Source: Campylobacteraceae bacterium (GTDB lineage Bacteria; Campylobacterota; Campylobacteria; Campylobacterales; Sulfurovaceae). From it: a stretch of 64,000 nt of DNA. Made by a program: the position numbers and the translations under genes. Positions 44,643 to 54,675 of the stretch are shown here, piece after piece (positions within the stretch are counted from its first letter, which is position 1; the number at the start of each line of letters is the position of its first letter). Under the pieces are notes generated by a model, which saw only the letters and a program-made list of their open reading frames with translations, made no database searches and was not told the DNA's origin. The stretch lies in NCBI GenBank assembly GCA_027081065.1, contig JALWLW010000010.1:1-64000 (forward strand), read 5' to 3'.

Positions 44643-46025
44643 CTATAAACTTACGTTTAGTGATTTAAGTGTTTCATACGTAATTCCACCAGTTGCAAGT
44701 GAATTATCTCTTTGGTATTTATCAAGTGCCATTCTTGTATCTCTTCCTAATACCCCATCAATTTTACCTGGATTGTAATTTTTAGCTTTGAGTGCATTTT
44801 GGATTTGGAGTATAACATCTTGGTTCATATTTGTTTGACAAAGAATTCTTTCCCAACTTTGATGTGCTGAAGATACCTTTTCTTTTTTATTTACAACTTT
44901 ATATACAGCTTTAATAGGTGTTTTAACTTCTTGTGCTTTTTTAACTAACTTTTTAACTTTAATTGTTTTGTATGTTGGATCAATTTTAACTTCTTTGGTT
45001 GAAGCAGGTACGTCAAGTACAGTTTTTGTAATTTTTTGGTATTTTGCAGGAGAAGTTACCAAACAAATTTTATGACCAGTATATCTTAAATTTTTATCAA
45101 CAGTATCACCTACACGAACCCATGAAAAAGTAGGTTGTTTATCGAGTACATTTTTTTGAATAGTGCTTTTAACTTCTGGAATAGTAATGGTCTCTGTTTT
45201 AGCTGGAGCAACTAATTTTTTTACTTTTATTACTTTTGTAACAGCTGGAACTTCTACAACTTTTGTGGTAGCTGGAGTTTTAACAACTTTTTTCTTAATG
45301 GTTTTATATTTAGCTGGTACTTTGATTAAACACATAATCTCACCTGTTGCACCGTCTAATTTCTGTGCAGGGTTAACACCTTTTTTCCATACCGTTTTTT
45401 CTTTTTCAATTAAAACTTTTTCATCTATATATTCATACGTAGCTGGAACAGTTATTGTTTTTTGAGAAGCAGGAGTTACTTCAATGGTTTTTTCAACCAT
45501 TTCATATTTAGCTGGAATTACTTTTGTTTTTGTAGTTGCTTTTTGAAGTACAATTTCTTCAGCAACAGTTTTATATGATTCTGGTGTAAAATACTCTTTG
45601 TAACATGTTTGTGGTTTGGCATTTTCTAAATCAACACCTTTTAATTTTGCAGCTACTAATATTTCTTTACTCACAGGTGCTGCATTTCTTTTTAAACTAA
45701 CTTTCCAAGATTGGGTAGCAGGTTTTACTTCAATGGTTTCACTTACTTTTTTAAAAGTTGCTGGGATGGTTACAAGCTTAGTACTTGCTGGGGTAATTTC
45801 TACTTTTTCATTCACCCATTCATATTTTGCTGGAATAATAGAAATTTTATTAGATGCTTCTTGAACTAAAATACGTTCTTCAACTGTTTTATATTTTGCT
45901 GGTACAACAACTTTAGCATAACACTCTCCGGCTTTTGCATTGGGAGGCGTTAGTGATACTTCTGCATTGATATAACTAAGTGGTAATAATAGACCTAATA
46001 CTAGGGATGAATATTTTATTTTCAT
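44643..46025 (-). CDS. Secreted repeat protein with C-terminal peptidoglycan-binding domain
   Basis: I start this at ATG 46025 (AAAGGA nine bases upstream), giving a 460-residue product with a signal peptide (about 1-22). Most of it consists of four blocks of about 90 residues. Each begins with a Cys followed by a PAKYKTV-type segment, contains two or three units of the pattern PAxYxxVxExVxVxPAxxK, and the blocks usually end near a Trp. The C-terminal 60 residues form a PG_binding_1 domain (VILQIQNALKAKNYNPGKI, DGVLGRDTRMALDKYQ). The protein is probably an envelope stalk attached to the cell wall. Lys, Val, Thr and Pro dominate the repeat region. I know of no assigned function. Confidence 0.83.
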   Translation of the reverse strand: MKIKYSSLVLGLLLPLSYINAEVSLTPPNAKAGECYAKVVVPAKYKTVEERILVQEASNKISIIPAKYEWVNEKVEITPASTKLVTIPATFKKVSETIEVKPATQSWKVSLKRNAAPVSKEILVAAKLKGVDLENAKPQTCYKEYFTPESYKTVAEEIVLQKATTKTKVIPAKYEMVEKTIEVTPASQKTITVPATYEYIDEKVLIEKEKTVWKKGVNPAQKLDGATGEIMCLIKVPAKYKTIKKKVVKTPATTKVVEVPAVTKVIKVKKLVAPAKTETITIPEVKSTIQKNVLDKQPTFSWVRVGDTVDKNLRYTGHKICLVTSPAKYQKITKTVLDVPASTKEVKIDPTYKTIKVKKLVKKAQEVKTPIKAVYKVVNKKEKVSSAHQSWERILCQTNMNQDVILQIQNALKAKNYNPGKIDGVLGRDTRMALDKYQRDNSLATGGITYETLKSLNVSL

Positions 46026-46147
46026 TGTGGGAAATCCTTTGTTCACTTGAATATTCAAATATAATTTGATAGAAAGAGTATATCGTAAGTTTTATAATTT
46101 TTAATTAAAAATTATTTATTAATGTTTTTTTTAATGTTTATTGAATT

Positions 46148-46765
46148 TTATAGCCCTTTTAATAGAATAAAGTAAAGTTTTTCAATGACTTCATCATTAA
46201 GATGAATAGTACTTTGGGTATTATATAAAGTAAAAATATCTTGTTTCTTAAATGAATGTCCATAAATACAATTAGGATGTGCCGGAAGAAAAGACCTCAT
46301 AAGTGCTAAGTCCTTATCTAAAATTTCTTCACAAACATAACAAAAACCATTGTCATAGAGGCGACCTTCATGATGTAGTAAACAGATATAAGCTTCAATT
46401 GCTAATCTTTTTGGATTTTGTTTATCCCATTTTTTTGCAATGTTTAATAGTAAGTTGAAATAAAAATCATCAATTTCGATGGTATCTTTGAGGTGTGGTT
46501 CAAATAGCTTTATAAAATTTTGCCAGATAAAAAGATGCCTATTTGAAAATAGCCAAGGATAAGAAATATGGGATAAAGAACGCATATTGGGCATAAAATT
46601 ATTTTTTGATTCAGTTACTTCAAAATCAATTAGATTACCTATTTGTAGAATAGAATGTCTCGCACCAAAAAAACGCCAATAATCTTTTAGTGTTTTATTA
46701 TCAAGAACAGTAACAATAATATCTTCATTTTTTGCTTTTTTGATGTTGATGATAAATCCACGCAT
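46148..46765 (-). CDS. recO: DNA recombination/repair protein RecO, epsilon type
   Basis: I start at ATG 46765 (AGGA eight bases upstream), giving MRGFIINIKK and 205 residues. This is the short, divergent RecO of Campylobacterota: an N-terminal OB fold (about 1-75, ending in LIDFEVTE) and a helical domain with a Cys-containing segment, FCYVCEEIL and LPAHPNCIYGHSF, corresponding to the zinc-binding part of RecO. RecO loads RecA with RecR on SSB-coated DNA. The OB fold is recognisable only by family pattern, so the call is good but not certain. Confidence 0.78.
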   Translation of the reverse strand: MRGFIINIKKAKNEDIIVTVLDNKTLKDYWRFFGARHSILQIGNLIDFEVTESKNNFMPNMRSLSHISYPWLFSNRHLFIWQNFIKLFEPHLKDTIEIDDFYFNLLLNIAKKWDKQNPKRLAIEAYICLLHHEGRLYDNGFCYVCEEILDKDLALMRSFLPAHPNCIYGHSFKKQDIFTLYNTQSTIHLNDEVIEKLYFILLKGL

Positions 46766-46941
46766 AAGAGTTTTCCTACGATAAATAATTTTTTGGGTTT
46801 TATTCACCCAATTAATAAGAGATATAGTAACTAGAAGATATCTCTATCTAAGATTTAATGACTATTTAGATAAAATCGACACAATTTTTTGGGATTATTA
46901 TATAGATAAAACCCTACTCAGATATTATTAAAAGGTAGCTT

Positions 46942-49900
46942 ATGCAAGATCTCTTTACGTCGTTTAAAGATAACTGTGGTTTCGGATTGTTAGCTTCAAT
47001 TGACAATAAACCAACCCATAAAAACTTAGAAGATGCCGTGACATCTCTTTCACGAATGATGCACAGGGGTGCAGTTGCTGCTGATGGTAAAACAGGAGAT
47101 GGTTCAGGATTACTTCTTTCTATTCCCAAATCATTTTTTGCTAAAGAAGCAGAAAAAGAGGGTATTGAACTTCCTGAGGTTTATGCTGTAGCAATGGTTT
47201 TCTCAAATCATGAGGCAGATTTTGAAGTTATTAATAAAGTTTGTTCGAACAATGATTTAGAAGTACTCTATACGCGTACAGTACCTGTAGAGACAGCTGC
47301 TCTTGGTGAACAAGCATTGGCATCTCTACCAATGATTAAACAAGTTTTTGTAACACCTAGGTCAGCTGTGGCATCACAGAGATTTGAAGCATTGGTCTAT
47401 TTATCTCGCAAAGAGATTGAGGCTGAACTCTCTTTAGATAAAACTTTTTATATCCCTTCATTTTCTACTTCGGTAGTGTCGTACAAAGGGCTTGTTATGC
47501 CTACACACATTAAAGAGTTTTACACCGACTTAGCTAATGAAGATTTTGAAATTGCTTTTTGTCTTTTTCATCAAAGGTTTTCAACCAATACCTTACCTCA
47601 ATGGAAACTAGCACAACCTTTTAGAATGATTGCCCATAATGGTGAGATTAACTCGGTTACAGCTAACAGATTTAATGTGGCTGCTAAAATGGCAGCTGCA
47701 AAGTCTGATGTATTTACTGATGAAGAGATGAAAAGACTTATTAATGTTATACAAGATGACATGTCAGATTCGGCCTCTTTAGATAATTTTATGGAATTTT
47801 TAAGAGTTAATGGCGTAGATTTCTTTAAAGCTGCACGTTCACTTGTTCCTGCTCCTTGGCATAATGCTCCTCATATGGACTCTGATTTAAGAGCTTTTTA
47901 TGAGTATGCGTCTACTTGTTTTGAGCCATGGGATGGACCAGCTGCTGTCTCTATGACAGATGGTCGTTACATTGGTTGTGTATTAGACCGAAATGGTTTA
48001 AGACCTTCGAAGTATATTATTACAACAGACAATAGACTTTTGATTACTTCGGAGTATGGTGTACTTGAAGTACCTGAAGATGAGATTGTTGAGCGTGGGC
48101 GTTTACAATCGGGTGAGATGATGGGGGTTGACCTTAAAAATGCTAAAGTTTTAAACTCAAGTGATATTGACAACTATTTAAAAGCTTCAAACCCTTATGA
48201 TAAATGGCTTGGAAAAAATATGGCATATCTTCAAGCACATAAGCCAAAACCGGAGACTTTGGCATTAAATGTAAAGTGTAATTCAGAAGATATGGAAGAG
48301 AAACAGCGTTATTTTAACTATACGCTAGAAGTTATTCGAGAAGTTATTAAGCCAATGATGGCTGAAGGAAAAGAGACCACAGGGGCGATGGGTGATGACA
48401 CACCATTGGCTGCTTTTTCAACTGAGCAAAGAAATTTCACTGACTTTTTTAAGCAAAAATTTGCACAGGTAACCAACCCACCAATTGACCCAATTCGTGA
48501 AAAAACAGTAATGAGTCTAAATACAGGTTTTGGGGCAACTCAAAATATTTTAGCTGATTCAGAAGAACATGCTAAACGATTAAAAACAGTACTTCCTGTA
48601 ATGTCTGCTGCTAAGTTCTCTTTACTTCAAGAGTTTGGTGATGAGAAGAGTGAAAAATATGATGCTTCTTATAAAGTAGGTCATTACGATACGACGTATA
48701 CAGAAGATTTAAAAGCAAGTTTAAATCAGCTTATTGAAAAAATCATTGTAGATGTTCGTGACAATGGTGTAAGAACTATTATCCTTGATGACAGAGGATT
48801 GAACAAAGATAATAAAGTAATTCCAATGCTCATGGTAGTAGGTCGTTTAAGTCAAGAGCTTTTAGCCAATGATGTACGACATTTAGCGAGTATTGTAGTA
48901 GCCACAGGTGAAGTGTTTGACCCTCATTCGGCTGCTTGTATGTTAGCTTATGGGGCAGCTGCTATTTTCCCTTATTTACTTTACTATACTGTACGAGAGC
49001 TTGATGGTAATAGCGAAGAGATTGTACAAGTTTTAAGAAAATTCAGACGTGCTATGGGAGCAGGATTGATGAAGATTATGTCTAAGATGGGTATCTCAAC
49101 CATCTCTTCTTACCGTAACTCACGACTCTTTGATGCCATTGGACTAAGTAAAGAGATTTTAGATGACTGTTTTGCTGGTACAAATGGATTGCTTCATGGC
49201 CTAGAGTATGCTGATCTTGATGAACGTATTAATGCTATACATCAACGTGCCTTTACTACAGTTTTTGAGGGTGAAAAAAATAGCCTTTACAAAGGTGGGT
49301 ACTATAAATATAGAAAAGGTGAAGAGTTCCATGACTTCTCTCGACCTACGATTAAAGCCATACAAGCAGCAGCATTGAGTGGTGAGAAAGCTGATTATGA
49401 AGAAGTGAAAACTTTAGTTAATAAAAGAGATAAAAAGTTTATTAGAGATTTTTATGATTTAAATTCTGATAGAGAATCTATTTCAATTGATGAGGTTGAG
49501 CCTTTAGAAAATATCTTTAAGCGTTTCTCTACAGCTGCTATGTCTATGGGTTCTATTTCTGAAGAGGCTCATACAACATTAGCCATGGCAATGAACCGTA
49601 TTGGTGGTAAGTCAAACTCAGGTGAGGGGGGAGAAGACCCTAAGCGTTATGGAACAGAGTTGAACTCATCTATTAAGCAGATTGCCTCTGGGCGTTTTGG
49701 GGTTACACCTGAGTATTTACGAAGTGCTACTGAATTGCAAATTAAAGTGGCACAAGGGGCAAAACCAGGTGAGGGTGGACAGCTTCCAGGAAGCAAAGTT
49801 TCACCACTTATTGCTTCACTTAGATTTACAAAACCAGGGGTGACACTCATTTCCCCTCCTCCTCACCATGATATCTACTCTATTGAGGATTTAGCACAGC

Positions 49901-51363
49901 TAATTTTTGATTTAAAACAAGCCAATCCTAAAGCAAGAGTCGCTGTTAAATTGGTCTCAACAGCTGGTGTTGGTACAGTGGCATCTGGTGTGGCTAAAGC
50001 CTATGCTGACAAAATTATTATCTCAGGAGCTGATGGTGGAACAGGGGCAGCCCCTATTGGTTCGATTCGTTTTGCAGGTAACCCTTGGGAGCTTGGACTC
50101 ATAGAAGCACACAATGCCCTAAAAGCCAATAACCTTAGAGGACAAGTAACTTTAGAGACTGATGGTGGACTTAAAACTGGGCTAGATGTTGTTAAAGCAG
50201 CTATTTTAGGGGCTGAGGAGTATGCTTTTGGTACGGGTGCGTTGGTACTTGTTGGGTGTATTATGCTTCGTATTTGTCACTTAAACACTTGTGGAGTAGG
50301 TGTCGCAACGCAAGATGAAAAACTAAGAGAAAAATTCTCTGGAAATGTGGACAAAGTAGTTAACTACTTTACACTTATTGCCCAAGAGATTAGAGAAATC
50401 TTAGCAGAACTGGGTTACAAATCTTTAGAAGAGATAATAGGTCAAAATCATTTACTAAAAGTAATAGATGATGAGTTTGCAAAGAAATTTAACTTTGAAG
50501 AGATGCTGTACAAACTAGATGGTGTTAATACATGTCAAGTAGCATCCAATGAACCGTATGACCAAAATGAGTATGAGCAAGAGCTTATTAAAGAGTTAAT
50601 GCCAACCATCAAAGACCCATCTACGCCAATTACTTTAGAGAAAAATATTTCTAACTTAAACAGAAGTTTCGCCACAAGAATTTCGGGTGAAATTGCAGAG
50701 CTCTATGGAAATGCTGGACTTCCTGATGATACGATTACGCTTAACATGAACGGAACGGCTGGTCAATCACTGGGAGCATTTATGTCTAAGGGTATTAGCA
50801 TTAACATTAATGGTGCTGGAAACGACTATATTGGTAAAGGGATGAACGGTGGTAAGATTGTCATAAGTTCTACTAAGGCTGGTCAAGAGTTTGCTCTTGG
50901 TGGAAACACTTGTCTTTATGGAGCAACAGGTGGTAAGCTTTATGTGCACGGAAAAGTAGGTGAACGTTTTGCCGTTAGAAATTCTGGGGCAACAGCTGTA
51001 GTAGAAGGAACTGGTGATCACCCTTGTGAGTACATGACAGGTGGAACAATTGCCATTTTAGGTAAAACAGGGGTAAACTTTGGTGCTGGTATGACAGGTG
51101 GTAAAACATTTGTTTATGATGAAGAGGGTGATTTTTATGAAAAAGTAAATCCAGAGCTTGTTGAAGCACTTAGAATTGATACCGATGAGTGGGAAGATGA
51201 AGCTTTTGTTTTAAAAGCTTTACTCGAAGACTATGTTGAAAAAACAAGTAGTAAAATTGCTCAACATATTTTAGAAAACTGGCGACATGAAGTTCGTAAA
51301 TTTTGGATAGTTATTCCAAGAGGTGCGAAACCGACAATGGTTGCTGATAAAAAGGGGGAGTAA
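46942..51363 (+). CDS. gltB: Glutamate synthase, large (alpha) subunit
   Basis: The 1,473-residue protein transfers the amide of glutamine to 2-oxoglutarate. Domains in order: an N-terminal class II amidotransferase with catalytic Cys12 (after an 11-residue propeptide, NCGFGLLAS), a central domain, an FMN-binding synthase barrel (about 830-1200, with KSNSGEGGEDPKRYG and SGADGGTGAAP), a 3Fe-4S cluster site CIMLRICHLNTCGVG, and a C-terminal GXGXG beta-helix (about 1230-1440). It needs GltD for NADPH-dependent activity, but the next genes are not gltD. In Campylobacterota gltB and gltD are often adjacent, so the small subunit is probably elsewhere. Confidence 0.95.
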   Translation: MQDLFTSFKDNCGFGLLASIDNKPTHKNLEDAVTSLSRMMHRGAVAADGKTGDGSGLLLSIPKSFFAKEAEKEGIELPEVYAVAMVFSNHEADFEVINKVCSNNDLEVLYTRTVPVETAALGEQALASLPMIKQVFVTPRSAVASQRFEALVYLSRKEIEAELSLDKTFYIPSFSTSVVSYKGLVMPTHIKEFYTDLANEDFEIAFCLFHQRFSTNTLPQWKLAQPFRMIAHNGEINSVTANRFNVAAKMAAAKSDVFTDEEMKRLINVIQDDMSDSASLDNFMEFLRVNGVDFFKAARSLVPAPWHNAPHMDSDLRAFYEYASTCFEPWDGPAAVSMTDGRYIGCVLDRNGLRPSKYIITTDNRLLITSEYGVLEVPEDEIVERGRLQSGEMMGVDLKNAKVLNSSDIDNYLKASNPYDKWLGKNMAYLQAHKPKPETLALNVKCNSEDMEEKQRYFNYTLEVIREVIKPMMAEGKETTGAMGDDTPLAAFSTEQRNFTDFFKQKFAQVTNPPIDPIREKTVMSLNTGFGATQNILADSEEHAKRLKTVLPVMSAAKFSLLQEFGDEKSEKYDASYKVGHYDTTYTEDLKASLNQLIEKIIVDVRDNGVRTIILDDRGLNKDNKVIPMLMVVGRLSQELLANDVRHLASIVVATGEVFDPHSAACMLAYGAAAIFPYLLYYTVRELDGNSEEIVQVLRKFRRAMGAGLMKIMSKMGISTISSYRNSRLFDAIGLSKEILDDCFAGTNGLLHGLEYADLDERINAIHQRAFTTVFEGEKNSLYKGGYYKYRKGEEFHDFSRPTIKAIQAAALSGEKADYEEVKTLVNKRDKKFIRDFYDLNSDRESISIDEVEPLENIFKRFSTAAMSMGSISEEAHTTLAMAMNRIGGKSNSGEGGEDPKRYGTELNSSIKQIASGRFGVTPEYLRSATELQIKVAQGAKPGEGGQLPGSKVSPLIASLRFTKPGVTLISPPPHHDIYSIEDLAQLIFDLKQANPKARVAVKLVSTAGVGTVASGVAKAYADKIIISGADGGTGAAPIGSIRFAGNPWELGLIEAHNALKANNLRGQVTLETDGGLKTGLDVVKAAILGAEEYAFGTGALVLVGCIMLRICHLNTCGVGVATQDEKLREKFSGNVDKVVNYFTLIAQEIREILAELGYKSLEEIIGQNHLLKVIDDEFAKKFNFEEMLYKLDGVNTCQVASNEPYDQNEYEQELIKELMPTIKDPSTPITLEKNISNLNRSFATRISGEIAELYGNAGLPDDTITLNMNGTAGQSLGAFMSKGISININGAGNDYIGKGMNGGKIVISSTKAGQEFALGGNTCLYGATGGKLYVHGKVGERFAVRNSGATAVVEGTGDHPCEYMTGGTIAILGKTGVNFGAGMTGGKTFVYDEEGDFYEKVNPELVEALRIDTDEWEDEAFVLKALLEDYVEKTSSKIAQHILENWRHEVRKFWIVIPRGAKPTMVADKKGE

Positions 51364-51429
51364 GAGTATTAAGAGCTAAATTTAAAATTTAAGTTTTACT
51401 TCACAATTAATAAATATATAGGAATTAAA

Positions 51430-52125
51430 ATGGGGTTTTTAATTGTTACTTTAAATGAAATAATTGATATATTAAAATATCCTATTGCTCTTTTATTTTT
51501 TATGTTAACCTATGAACTTGGTCATGTGTTGTATGATTATTTAGAATACATCTACTTACATCAATCACTATATAAAGAGTTATTTATAGGAATGTTTGTC
51601 TATGTACTCTTTTGGGTTTTTATTTTTAGAAATATTAATGGAAACTGGTTTTTGGTAATTGAACATGAATTAACCCATACACTTTTTGCACTTTTGACTT
51701 TTCATCGAATTGTCGATTTTAGAGCTACTGAAAGTGGAGGTGGTTATATACAGTATGCAGGAGAGGGAAATGGTAATTGGTTAATTATCATTGCACCATA
51801 TTTTTTCCCTACTTTTAGTATGATTATTGCTCTTTTAATATATTTTTCTACTCCTGAACATTATTCTATTTTATTGATGTTACTGGGTTATTCATTGGTT
51901 TACCATATACATAGTACTTATATTGAAATAAGTCCCGTGCAACCAGATTTAAAAACTGTTGGTTTTTGGTTTGCTTGGTCTTTTTTACCCTCTGCTAATC
52001 TTTTAGCTATTATTGCCATAATATCAGCTGTTCCTAATGATAAAATAGAGTTTTTTCATACACTTAAATATCTTGGTGTTTATTTTGTACAATTAATTAC
52101 AACTATTTCAAAGTTTTTTATTTAG
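51430..52125 (+). CDS. M50-like membrane metallopeptidase family protein
   Basis: The 231-residue protein is almost wholly hydrophobic, with about six membrane helices. Helix 3 begins with EHELTHTLFALL, an HExxH motif (His79, Glu80, His83) at the membrane edge, as in M50 site-2 proteases. A short Gly-rich segment (GGGYIQYAGEG) follows, comparable to the M50B loop, and a late IEISPVQPDLKTVG segment holds an Asp as possible third zinc ligand. No PDZ domain is present. The call to the M50B/DUF group is an inference; substrate unknown. Confidence 0.65.
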   Translation: MGFLIVTLNEIIDILKYPIALLFFMLTYELGHVLYDYLEYIYLHQSLYKELFIGMFVYVLFWVFIFRNINGNWFLVIEHELTHTLFALLTFHRIVDFRATESGGGYIQYAGEGNGNWLIIIAPYFFPTFSMIIALLIYFSTPEHYSILLMLLGYSLVYHIHSTYIEISPVQPDLKTVGFWFAWSFLPSANLLAIIAIISAVPNDKIEFFHTLKYLGVYFVQLITTISKFFI

Positions 52126-52205
52126 TAATTATTCTAGTGACAATCGCTCTCTACGGTTTGTTATGCTAGAATACTTTTTTAAAACAGACATAGGATAACG
52201 AAAAC

Positions 52206-53630
52206 ATGGAACTTCTTAATATACTTTCAAACATACTTTTTGTATTGACTCTTGGCTATTACTTTATGACCAATATGCAGTGGTACTCTTACAAATTAAC
52301 CAGAGTGCTGTTTCATCATACTAAGACATGGTGGCATTTGGTCTATTTTTTAATTCCTGTTTTTCTTTATTTTGCTGTAAGTTATGAGAGTGACTTTAGC
52401 ATTGTGGTAACCATTGCTTATATCGTCGCTATTTATATGTGGCAAAAAGATCAAGACAAGCCTTTAGTTTTTACGGGGCGTGTTAAACGCTTCTTTGTAG
52501 CTTTAGTCTTCTTTACACTTTTTTTAGTGATGATGAAGTTTATTGTAAAGTTTGATATTTTAGTCGTATTTATTCCTCTTTTTTTAGCTTATTTAACTTC
52601 AGCAATGATAGAGAGGATGCTTTTTTTAGGTTTTCAGAAAAAAGCAGAGAAGAAGTTAGAAAGCATGTCAAATATGGTGGTAGTAGGCGTAACAGCTTCA
52701 TATGGTAAAACAAGCATTAAAAACTACATTGTTCATTTACTCTCTTGTGACTATAAGGTTTATGCAACACCACGCTCTGTTAATACTTTTGGAGGTGTTT
52801 TAAAAGATATCAATGACGACTTACCAGCTGATACAGAAGTTTATGTGGTGGAAATGGGAGCTAGAGGAGCTGGAGATATTGAAGAGATTACAAAGTTTGT
52901 TAATCCTCATTTAGCTGTGGTGGGGAAAATTGGTCCTGCACACATTGAGTACTTTAAAAGTTTAGAGAACATACGAAATACTAAGATGGAGATATTGTCT
53001 TCAGAGCGTCTAAAAGAAGCATGGGTACATGACTCGGCAAAACTTCAGCCTATTAAACATGTACACTCTTTTGGAAAAGAGATTCATGATATACGTGCCA
53101 CGCTTGATGGACTAGATTTTAAAATGGATGATGAGCAGTATCATGCAAACATTTTGGGTTCGTTTAATGCCATGAATTTAGCAGCAGCCATTAAAGTCGC
53201 CAAAGCGTTAGATGTTAATGATGAGACTATAAAAAAACAGTTGAATTCACTTGAACCTACAGCCCATAGACTACAACGTATGGATGCTGGAGGTAAAGTA
53301 ATTATTGATGATTCATTTAATGGAAATATAGATGGAATGTTAGAAGGCTTTTTTTTGGCTTCTACGTATGAGGGTAGAAAAGTAGTTATTACTCCAGGGC
53401 TTGTGGAAGTAGATGATAGGTTTAATATAGAAGTAGCTCAAAAAGCCAATGAAGTGTTTGACTTAGTCGTTGTTACAGGTGATTTGAATTATGAGATTTT
53501 TAAAGAACATGTAGATGCTAACAAATTAGTAAAGTTAGAGAGTAAAGATAAAATGCAAGAGATGTTAATAGAACATACAAAAGCTGGTGATTTAATTTTG
53601 TTTGCGAATGATGCACCGAGTTTTATATAA
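52206..53630 (+). CDS. murF: MurF-type Mur ligase with N-terminal membrane domain
   Basis: The 474-residue product has a hydrophobic N-terminal part (about 1-135, four or so membrane helices) followed by a Mur ligase. The ATP loop is VGVTASYGKTSIK (Lys168), the central domain has VEMGARGAGDIEEI and VGKIGPAHIEYF, and the C-terminal part contains INDSFN-like IIDDSFNGNIDGM and PTAHRLQRM. The order matches MurF, which adds D-Ala-D-Ala to the UDP-MurNAc-tripeptide. MurF is normally a soluble enzyme; a membrane-anchored form is seen in Campylobacterota as far as I recall. Confidence 0.82.
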   Translation: MELLNILSNILFVLTLGYYFMTNMQWYSYKLTRVLFHHTKTWWHLVYFLIPVFLYFAVSYESDFSIVVTIAYIVAIYMWQKDQDKPLVFTGRVKRFFVALVFFTLFLVMMKFIVKFDILVVFIPLFLAYLTSAMIERMLFLGFQKKAEKKLESMSNMVVVGVTASYGKTSIKNYIVHLLSCDYKVYATPRSVNTFGGVLKDINDDLPADTEVYVVEMGARGAGDIEEITKFVNPHLAVVGKIGPAHIEYFKSLENIRNTKMEILSSERLKEAWVHDSAKLQPIKHVHSFGKEIHDIRATLDGLDFKMDDEQYHANILGSFNAMNLAAAIKVAKALDVNDETIKKQLNSLEPTAHRLQRMDAGGKVIIDDSFNGNIDGMLEGFFLASTYEGRKVVITPGLVEVDDRFNIEVAQKANEVFDLVVVTGDLNYEIFKEHVDANKLVKLESKDKMQEMLIEHTKAGDLILFANDAPSFI

Positions 53631-53684
53631 AACAGAGGTCAAATATGATAGTATTTTTTAATTCATTAAAAAAAGGAAATTAAT

Positions 53685-54263
53685 ATGGGAATTTTTGATA
53701 GTCTCTTTACCTATCTTGAAAAAAGCTCTTTCATTACAATTTTTGTATTGGCAATACTTTCTATTTATCTATTTATTGTACTTTGGATATATATTTATAG
53801 ATATTTTTCGTTAAAAAGTAAGATTTCAACAGAAGAGTATTCATTAAAAAAACTTTATATGGGACGTTCAAAAACAGTGGAGAAAAACTCGTTACTTCAT
53901 CCATTTTTAGCCAAAGTTCTCATTCCTAATAAAGCCATATTTTCTGTGGCAAAAAATCAAGCTATTAAGTCTGCTACAGGTGGTTTAACAGCTTTGTCTA
54001 TTATTGCGTCTACTTCACCATTTATTGGTCTATTTGGTACAGTTGTAGCTATTTTGGAAACATTTTCTACGCTTGGAACACAAAGTGGAACTTCTATAGC
54101 CATTGTTGCTCCTGCTATTTCAGAAGCATTAGTAGCTACAGCTGCTGGTATTGCTGTAGCTACCTTTGCATACACTTTTCATTTGATTTTAAAAAGAAAA
54201 GCTTATGAACTATCTGTTTTACTTGAGAGTCAATCTGACTTAATTCTTTCTCAAAAGGCTTAG
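53685..54263 (+). CDS. ExbB/TolQ-family proton channel protein
   Basis: The 192-residue protein has three membrane helices (about 18-36, 105-125 and 145-168). The motif block GGLTALSIIASTSPFIGLFGTVVAILETF is characteristic of the MotA/TolQ/ExbB family, followed by APAISEALVATAAGIAVATFAY. With ExbD it uses the proton gradient to drive TonB- or Tol-type energy transfer to the outer membrane. Whether this pair serves TonB or Tol cannot be told, since no tonB, tolA or tolB is adjacent. The partner gene follows after 2 bases. Confidence 0.9.
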   Translation: MGIFDSLFTYLEKSSFITIFVLAILSIYLFIVLWIYIYRYFSLKSKISTEEYSLKKLYMGRSKTVEKNSLLHPFLAKVLIPNKAIFSVAKNQAIKSATGGLTALSIIASTSPFIGLFGTVVAILETFSTLGTQSGTSIAIVAPAISEALVATAAGIAVATFAYTFHLILKRKAYELSVLLESQSDLILSQKA

Positions 54264-54265
54264 TT

Positions 54266-54652
54266 ATGTATGAATGGGATGAAGCACCCGATTTAAACAT
54301 TACACCTTTGATTGATGTAATGTTGGTTTTGATGGCTATTTTTATGATTACCATTCCTGTTATGCATTATGAAGAGAAGATTAATCTTCCTGATGGTTCA
54401 CAAAAAGCTGCTGTTTCAGATTCTAAAGCATTGACCATTAGGATTACTAAAGATTTAACAGTTCATTATAAAAATGATCAGTTTACACTCGAATCATTTC
54501 CTGATGCTTTTAGATTAAAAACGAGTGATATTAAAAAAGAGCAAGTAGTATTTATTAATGCTGATAAAGAGATAGCTTATGAGCATGTGGTTTATTTGTT
54601 AAAAGTTGTAAAGCAGAGCGACTTTAAGAAAGTCTCTTTATTGACACAATAA
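54266..54652 (+). CDS. ExbD/TolR-family protein
   Basis: The 128-residue protein has one membrane helix (about 12-32) with the family aspartate in the segment APDLNITPLIDVMLVLMAIFM and a small periplasmic domain (about 45-128). It pairs with the ExbB/TolQ-like protein encoded 2 bases upstream. Confidence 0.9.
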   Translation: MYEWDEAPDLNITPLIDVMLVLMAIFMITIPVMHYEEKINLPDGSQKAAVSDSKALTIRITKDLTVHYKNDQFTLESFPDAFRLKTSDIKKEQVVFINADKEIAYEHVVYLLKVVKQSDFKKVSLLTQ

Positions 54653-54675
54653 GTGAAGTTAAAAACTTTACTTCT

